From assembly GCA_937902115.1 (NCBI GenBank), contig CALGSR010000339.1, positions 1 through 9,057 of the forward strand: DNA of 9,057 nt, in the 5' to 3' direction. This document shows positions 5,549 to 9,057 of this stretch, in pieces. The position numbers were made by a program, and so were the translations under genes. A model generated the notes under the pieces. That model was not told the origin of the DNA. It saw nothing but the letters and a program-made list of their open reading frames with translations, and made no database searches. The first letter of the stretch is position 1. Every line of letters starts with the position of its first letter. The DNA is from an uncultured Bacillus sp. Its GTDB lineage: Bacteria; Bacillota; Bacilli; Bacillales; Cytobacillaceae.

Positions 5549-6325
5549 TCAACCTGCGGTATATCCCCCGTCCATCACCACCGCTTGTCCCGTAACTCCT
5601 TTTGCTTTATCACTTGCCAAGAATAAGGCATAGTCAGCTACTTCGCGCGGTTCCAATAATCGTTTTTGCGGAATTAGCGGCAATAAAACCTCTGCTAGAA
5701 CATCCTCTACAGGAATTCCGCGTGTATTTGCCAGGTCCTCCATTTGCCCGCGGACGAGTGGTGTGTCGACATATCCCGGACAGAGGGCATTGACCGCGAT
5801 CCCATGCGGTGCGCCCTCAAGGGCGGCAACTTTTGTTAAGCCGATCACTCCATGTTTTGCGCTGTTGTAGCCTGATTTTCCGGCGAAGCCAACAAGGCCG
5901 TTAATCGAGGCGATATTGATAATCCGCCCGCTTCTCTGTTTTTTCATAAGCGGGAAAACAGTTTTTGTCAAAATGAAAGGCGCTGTCAGCATGATTTTGA
6001 GCATGAGCTCGAATGTCGCAGTTGGAAAATCCTCCAGCGGTGAGACATGCTGTATGCCGGCATTGTTCACGACAATATCGACTCTGCCGTATGTATCTTG
6101 GGCTGCTTTGACCAAATCCTGCAGGTCCTGTTCGTTGGTCACATCAGCTTTGACACCATAACAATCCAGGCCTGATTTTCGCAGAGATTCTGCAGCTTTC
6201 TTTGCCGTTTCTTCATTTAAATCCGAGAGCACAACCTTCGCTCCATTCAGGGCAAACTGCCTGCCAATTTCAGATCCAATCCCCCGGGCTGCCCCGGTAA
6301 TAATCGCGACTTTATTTTCGACCAT
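5549..6325 (-). CDS. Short-chain dehydrogenase, 3-hydroxybutyrate dehydrogenase type
   Basis: The ATG at 6325-6323 is chosen because GGGAGG lies eight bases upstream; a longer GTG-started frame to 6346 would contain that ribosome binding site and is rejected. The 258-residue protein is a classical SDR: nucleotide motif TGAARGIG (10-17), acidic D35 after the second strand (NAD preference), NNAG (87-90), S140 in NIAS, YNSAK with Y153 and K157, and PGYVDTP (183-189). Segments such as IMLTAPF, ASINGLVGFAGKSGYNSAKHGVIGLTKV and PQKRLLEPREVA match D-3-hydroxybutyrate dehydrogenases, which interconvert 3-hydroxybutyrate and acetoacetate in ketone-body and polyhydroxybutyrate metabolism. The usual tetrad asparagine position reads methionine (M112). 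The gene stands alone, downstream of a terminator that separates it from the yczE-like gene. Substrate remains inferred. Confidence 0.85.
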   Translation of the reverse strand: MVENKVAIITGAARGIGSEIGRQFALNGAKVVLSDLNEETAKKAAESLRKSGLDCYGVKADVTNEQDLQDLVKAAQDTYGRVDIVVNNAGIQHVSPLEDFPTATFELMLKIMLTAPFILTKTVFPLMKKQRSGRIINIASINGLVGFAGKSGYNSAKHGVIGLTKVAALEGAPHGIAVNALCPGYVDTPLVRGQMEDLANTRGIPVEDVLAEVLLPLIPQKRLLEPREVADYALFLASDKAKGVTGQAVVMDGGYTAG

Positions 6326-6452
6326 CCTCAATTCCTCCCTATACACTGCCTAAACACGGTGGAGACAAGCCTTTCTACTAATATATTCAGCGACGAATCT
6401 AAGATGCCAACTATATCCCACCGGTTGAATCTACTAAAAATATCAAGGAAAC

Positions 6453-6487
6453 AAAAATCGGGACATCCCAGTGACGTCCCGATTTTT
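6453..6487 (-). terminator. Terminator of the GNAT/YczE operon
   Basis: AAAAATCGGGAC (6453-6464) and GTCCCGATTTTT (6476-6487) are exact reverse complements with an 11-base loop. Read on the minus strand the stem is followed by TTTTT, placing it 26 bases after the YczE-like stop codon. It can also act on plus-strand transcription and separates the operon from the dehydrogenase gene. Confidence 0.88.
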
Positions 6488-6513
6488 ATTCATCCGTTCT
6501 TTTTTAAAAAAAT

Positions 6514-7137
6514 TTAAGCTTGTACATCCATTGGCTCGGAAGCAGGCGCTGTCGTTCGCTGCTGTTTCTGCATTAGTCCCATAAAGAAATTTAAAATCGG
6601 TCCACCTAAAAAGACGGTTAACACAGTTCCTACACCAATTGGACCATTGAAGAAAAAGGCCAACGTTAAGGAAACGAGGAAAATCAAGGTTCTTGAGAAC
6701 AGGATGCCTTTCCCTGTTAACTCTCGGATGGCGAGCATTAAATGATCGAGAGGAGCGGGCGCAAAATGGGTGTACAGATAAACAGCCGTGCCCAGCCCAA
6801 GGAGAATCACGCCGACACTAAAAAATGCCAGTTTACTAAAGACTTGTTCCGGCACAATGAAATGCGGAAGTAAATAGAGCCAAAAATCAATCCCAATTCC
6901 TGTGACAACCGCTGTCAGCAGTCCGATAAATACAGGTCTTTGTCTTTTTAAAACAGCAATCAGCAAGATGATGACGAGGGCAACGATGATTTCCCAGCTT
7001 CCTACCGTCAAGCCGACTGTATTGAAAAGTCCTACCAAAAGCGCATCATAAGGGGACGCTCCCAAATCAGACTGAATCGTAAGGGCAATCCCCAGTGTTA
7101 AAATTAAAATCCCCGAAACATATTGAATAATTTTCAT
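6514..7137 (-). CDS. YczE/YitT-type multi-pass membrane protein
   Basis: This 207-residue protein has about five hydrophobic segments (roughly residues 4-22, 45-63, 68-88, 101-122 and 145-185), interrupted by conserved-looking polar loops. SDLGASPYDALLVGLF (23-38) and FAPAPLDHLMLAIRELTG (124-141) are hallmarks of the YczE-like group of integral membrane proteins, whose biochemical role is not established; a YczE homologue is reported to be needed for lipopeptide production in B. amyloliquefaciens. The C-terminal tail (QKQQRTTAPASEPMDVQA) is polar and cytosolic. The ATG overlaps the upstream acetyltransferase stop codon as ATGA, which implies translational coupling, and a strong terminator follows the stop. 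No signal for specific regulation is visible. Confidence 0.85.
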   Translation of the reverse strand: MKIIQYVSGILILTLGIALTIQSDLGASPYDALLVGLFNTVGLTVGSWEIIVALVIILLIAVLKRQRPVFIGLLTAVVTGIGIDFWLYLLPHFIVPEQVFSKLAFFSVGVILLGLGTAVYLYTHFAPAPLDHLMLAIRELTGKGILFSRTLIFLVSLTLAFFFNGPIGVGTVLTVFLGGPILNFFMGLMQKQQRTTAPASEPMDVQA

Positions 7138-7586
7138 GATTTCATTCCTCTAATCGGTAGTTCTTTTACCATTACAATATGCGGAATGCCGGCGTCCATA
7201 AAGGTATCTGACGCGGTGCGATAGCCAAGTTTTTTATAAAAACCTTCTGCTTGGGTTTGCCCATGCAATTTCGTCTTGGACACTCCCTTTTCAGCCGCAA
7301 TTTCCTCTAAGCCTTTCACAATCAATTTGCCGATGCCATATTTGCGGTAAGGCTCCAAAATACAAATTCGTTCCAGCTTGCCATAGCCATCCACCACTCT
7401 CAGGCGCCCCGTTCCAACCGGCTTTTCCTCATAATAGACGAGTAGATGTTCACAAGGTCCATCCAGCACATCGAATTCATCAAACTCCTCATCTGCCGGG
7501 ACATTCTGTTCCTTAATAAACACTTCTTTTCTAATGTGAAATGCTTTTTCTAATTCATGCTCTGTTGTTATTCTGATTGAATCCAC
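7134..7586 (-). CDS. GNAT-family N-acetyltransferase, YjcF-like
   Basis: From a GTG at 7586-7584 the protein is 150 residues and begins MDSIRITTEHELEKAFHIRK. This matches the size of YjcF-type GNAT proteins; a longer frame from a TTG at 7682 adds 32 residues without family character or a ribosome binding site. The acetyl-CoA pyrophosphate-binding motif is seen as RKYGIG (81-86), preceded by the strand KLERICILEPY, and the C-terminal TQAEGFYKKLGYR...FMDAGIPHIVMVKE is typical of the family. The segment VFIKEQNVPADEEFDEFD near the N-terminus is also characteristic. Substrate is unknown. The start codon is uncertain because GGGAAG is about 12 bases upstream; the GTG shares a base with the TAG of a 33-codon upstream frame, so coupling is possible. 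The stop overlaps the YczE-like start (ATGA). Confidence 0.85.
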   Translation of the reverse strand: MDSIRITTEHELEKAFHIRKEVFIKEQNVPADEEFDEFDVLDGPCEHLLVYYEEKPVGTGRLRVVDGYGKLERICILEPYRKYGIGKLIVKGLEEIAAEKGVSKTKLHGQTQAEGFYKKLGYRTASDTFMDAGIPHIVMVKELPIRGMKS

Positions 7587-7725
7587 TATTTTGCAGCGCT
7601 TCCCGTTATTATCGTTGAATAGTATATAAGATGGTGGTTGGATTGTATAATATGCACATGATGATCCATGACTTCTTTCCAATCCATTTTGATACGAGAT
7701 TTATTAAATATATTTTCATAGAGTA

Positions 7726-7754
7726 TTGACAGGGAAAATTGCTCATGTTAATAT
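7726..7754 (+). promoter_or_regulatory. Sigma-A promoter of the YceI-family gene
   Basis: TTGACA (7726-7731), a 17-base spacer and TAATAT (7749-7754) form a near-consensus promoter on the plus strand. Transcription should begin about 7761, giving an untranslated leader of roughly 124 bases before the ATG at 7885. The first operator-like repeat starts two bases after the -10. Confidence 0.8.
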
Positions 7755-7755
7755 T

Positions 7756-7771
7756 ATCTCGAGTTAAAGAT
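7756..7771. promoter_or_regulatory. Imperfect operator-like repeat at the yceI transcription start
   Basis: ATCTCGAGTTAAAGAT has the same ATCT-N8-AGAT frame as the perfect palindrome at 7840-7857 and overlaps the predicted start of transcription, a repressor position. An extra half-site TTGAAGAT lies at 7779-7786. Confidence 0.5.
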
Positions 7772-7839
7772 TATTTAATTGAAGATAACTTAAAGCAGCG
7801 TTTTTAAAAAGTGCATATTTATTATTTTTTTTGAATATA

Positions 7840-7857
7840 TATCTTGAATTCAAGATA
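7840..7857. promoter_or_regulatory. Perfect 18-bp palindromic operator, MarR/MhqR-like
   Basis: TATCTTGAATTCAAGATA is an exact palindrome in the leader of the YceI gene, 27 bases before its start codon. It closely resembles the inverted repeat reported for the Bacillus MarR-family repressor MhqR (ATCTcgAAtTCgAGAT type), which senses quinones and electrophiles. The regulator itself is not in this window, so the assignment is by motif likeness only. Confidence 0.6.
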
Positions 7858-7884
7858 ACAAAAACCAAATTGGAGGAATTTAAA

Positions 7885-8415
7885 ATGAAAAAATGGACAG
7901 TAGACCAAACGCACTCAACAGTAGGATTTGAAGTAAAGCATATGATGGTATCAAAGGTAAAAGGTCAATTTGATTCTTATACAACAGATGTAGAAGCTGA
8001 AGATTTAACGGATCTAACCACTGCAGCGATTGCCTTTAAATTTGATGTAGCAAGCATTAACACGCGCAACGACGATCGCGATAATCACTTAAAGTCAGCT
8101 GACTTCTTTGAGGCTGAGAAAAACCCATCCATTGAGTTTAAATCTACTACTATCACAAAAGCCGGTGACGACTTCAAGGTAACTGGTGACTTAACGATTA
8201 AAGATATCACGAAACCAGTAACATTTGATGTTGAATTTGGTGGTAAAGGTACGAACCCATGGGGTGTAGAAGTTTATGGATTTGAAGCAGAAGCTAAAAT
8301 AAACCGTGAGGCATTCGGTCTTACTTGGAATGCAGCACTTGAAACAGGCGGCGTCCTAGTTGGAAAAGACATCAAAATCAAAGTTGAATTAGAACTCAAC
8401 CCAGCAGCAGAATAA
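7885..8415 (+). CDS. YceI-family protein, cytoplasmic
   Basis: The ATG at 7885 is chosen because GGAGG (7872-7876) lies eight bases upstream; the in-frame TTG at 7831 has no ribosome binding site and would read through the operator. The 176-residue protein opens MKKWTVDQTHSTVGFEVKHM and carries the family block INTRNDDRDNHLKSADFFEA (59-78) followed by NPSIEFKST, and later NREAFGLTWN (140-149) and GKDIKIKVELEL. YceI proteins are lipocalin-like beta barrels that bind a polyisoprenoid or similar amphiphile; some are linked to acid or electrophile stress. There is no signal peptide, so unlike the periplasmic E. coli YceI this one should stay in the cytoplasm. A strong promoter with palindromic operators suggests induction by a stress signal, and a terminator follows. 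Confidence 0.93.
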   Translation: MKKWTVDQTHSTVGFEVKHMMVSKVKGQFDSYTTDVEAEDLTDLTTAAIAFKFDVASINTRNDDRDNHLKSADFFEAEKNPSIEFKSTTITKAGDDFKVTGDLTIKDITKPVTFDVEFGGKGTNPWGVEVYGFEAEAKINREAFGLTWNAALETGGVLVGKDIKIKVELELNPAAE

Positions 8416-8466
8416 GTACTATTTAAAAGTTATTGAAAAGAATAATTAAAGGTTCTTCTGTAGCCT

Positions 8467-8505
8467 AGAAAAGCCGTTAGAGACTGTTGCTCTAACGGCT
8501 TTTCT
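8467..8505 (+). terminator. Terminator after the YceI gene
   Basis: AGAAAAGCCGTTAGAG (8467-8482) pairs perfectly with CTCTAACGGCTTTTCT (8490-8505) around a seven-base loop, followed by TTTAC. It lies 51 bases after the yceI stop and could also serve the convergent SCO gene. The core GCCGTTAGAG/CTCTAACGGC is nearly the same as in the hairpin at 1374-1414. Confidence 0.85.
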
Positions 8506-8515
8506 TTTACGCTTT

Positions 8516-8578
8516 ATGAAGGACATTTTTTTGTTTATTTTCTGGATTTTGTCCTTCATCGCCCTTATAAAGGACAAA
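8516..8578. repeat. Inverted and direct AAGGACA repeats
   Basis: ATGAAGGACA (8516-8525) is matched by TGTCCTTCAT (8550-8559) over a 24-base, T-rich spacer, and AAGGACAAAG recurs at about 8570-8579. The segment lies between two convergent genes. It could be a weak minus-strand terminator for the SCO gene or a copy of a dispersed intergenic repeat. Confidence 0.45.
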
Positions 8579-8594
8579 GTTAATCTCAGAAAAA

Positions 8595-9057
8595 TTACTG
8601 TAATGCCTTTAAATCTGCCGTAATTTCCTCAAACGGTACGTCCAACCCGTTATAGCCCTTGACGATAATCCCTTCCTTGTTAATTAAAAAGATTTTCGTG
8701 CTATGAATAAATTGGTCGCTTCCTTCTTCTTTTTCAGCCAGCGTTTTGAACGACTTCGCCATCGCGCTGACTTCTTCCTGCGGATAGCCAGTCAGGAAAT
8801 GCCACTGGGAAAGGTCTGCCTCGAACTTAGCGGCGAACTCTTTTAAAACAGGCGGCGTATCTCGCTCCGGATCGACGGAAAACGAGACCAGCTTATTTTC
8901 AAGACCTTCTTCCTGCAGCGCCCTTTGCACCTTCGCCATATTTGCCGTCATCGGCGAACAAACCGTCGTGCAATTAGTGAAAACAAAATTAGCCAGCCAT
9001 GCTTCCCCCAGCAAATCTTCCTTTCCTACCTCTTGCTCTTCCTGGTTCACATACGTA
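8595..9057 (-). CDS. SCO1/SenC-family copper chaperone, 5' end beyond the window
   Basis: The frame is open to the window edge at 9057; a GTG at 9050 is internal, because residues before it (..TYVNQEEQEVGKEDLLGEAW) continue the usual SCO N-terminal strand. The missing part should hold the lipoprotein signal and about 40 residues. SCO proteins are thioredoxin-like, membrane-anchored and deliver copper to the CuA site of cytochrome c oxidase. The copper-binding CxxxC is seen in FTNCTTVCSPMTANM (cysteine codons at 8972-8970 and 8960-8958), and the third ligand is the histidine in IHSTKIFLINKEG. VSFSVDPERDTP is a further family block. The visible C-terminus DLKALQ is of normal length. The gene converges on yceI. 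Confidence 0.93.
   Translation of the reverse strand, partial: TYVNQEEQEVGKEDLLGEAWLANFVFTNCTTVCSPMTANMAKVQRALQEEGLENKLVSFSVDPERDTPPVLKEFAAKFEADLSQWHFLTGYPQEEVSAMAKSFKTLAEKEEGSDQFIHSTKIFLINKEGIIVKGYNGLDVPFEEITADLKALQ

Noticed and set aside
5602..6161. Plus-strand frames antisense to the dehydrogenase gene
   Set aside because: The opposite strand encodes a complete SDR with all family motifs, so these are shadows.
6380..6410. TTGGCA / TATATT as a dehydrogenase promoter on the minus strand
   Set aside because: The spacing is 19 bases, too long for a confident sigma-A promoter, and there is no sigma-54 -12 element at the right distance.

Overview
The window looks like chromosomal DNA from a low-GC, spore-former-type Firmicute of the Bacillus group. 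The signs are AT-rich intergenic DNA, strong purine-rich Shine-Dalgarno sequences (GGAGG, AAGGAG, GGGGAG), sigma-A type promoters, U-tailed hairpin terminators, and proteins that read as Bacillaceae family members (PhoX-like phosphatase, a YjcF-like GNAT, a YczE-type membrane protein, a cytoplasmic YceI protein, a SCO protein). No tRNA, rRNA or CRISPR array is visible.

Left part (1-1436): two small uncharacterised minus-strand genes (one cut by the window edge), then a 640-base stretch with no convincing full gene. It holds a 27-codon ORF behind a very good ribosome binding site, and a perfect 15-bp bidirectional terminator.

Mobile part (about 1437-3231): an apparently intact IS200/IS605-type element carrying a Y1 HUH transposase (tnpA) and a TnpB nuclease. 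Both ends are strongly structured. A likely omega-RNA lies at the 3' end of tnpB and runs through the right end, so the guide should be the adjoining chromosomal sequence from 3232. A TTTAA(C) motif at the left boundary is the probable target/TAM.

Central part (3232-5548): a secreted PhoX-like alkaline phosphatase on the plus strand with TTTACA/TTAACA repeats upstream that resemble PhoP boxes. It is followed by a terminator and then an AT-rich intergenic stretch holding four in-phase GTGCAAT-like repeats.

Right part (5549-9057): a minus-strand short-chain dehydrogenase of 3-hydroxybutyrate dehydrogenase type; a two-gene minus-strand operon (GNAT acetyltransferase and YczE-like membrane protein, overlapping ATGA) ending in a clear terminator; a plus-strand YceI-family gene with a textbook sigma-A promoter and MarR-type palindromic operators; and a 5'-truncated minus-strand SCO copper-chaperone gene. 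The genes do not form one pathway; this is housekeeping and stress chromosome interrupted by one transposon. The most interesting elements are the TnpB/omega-RNA unit, the yceI control region and the GTGCAAT repeat array.
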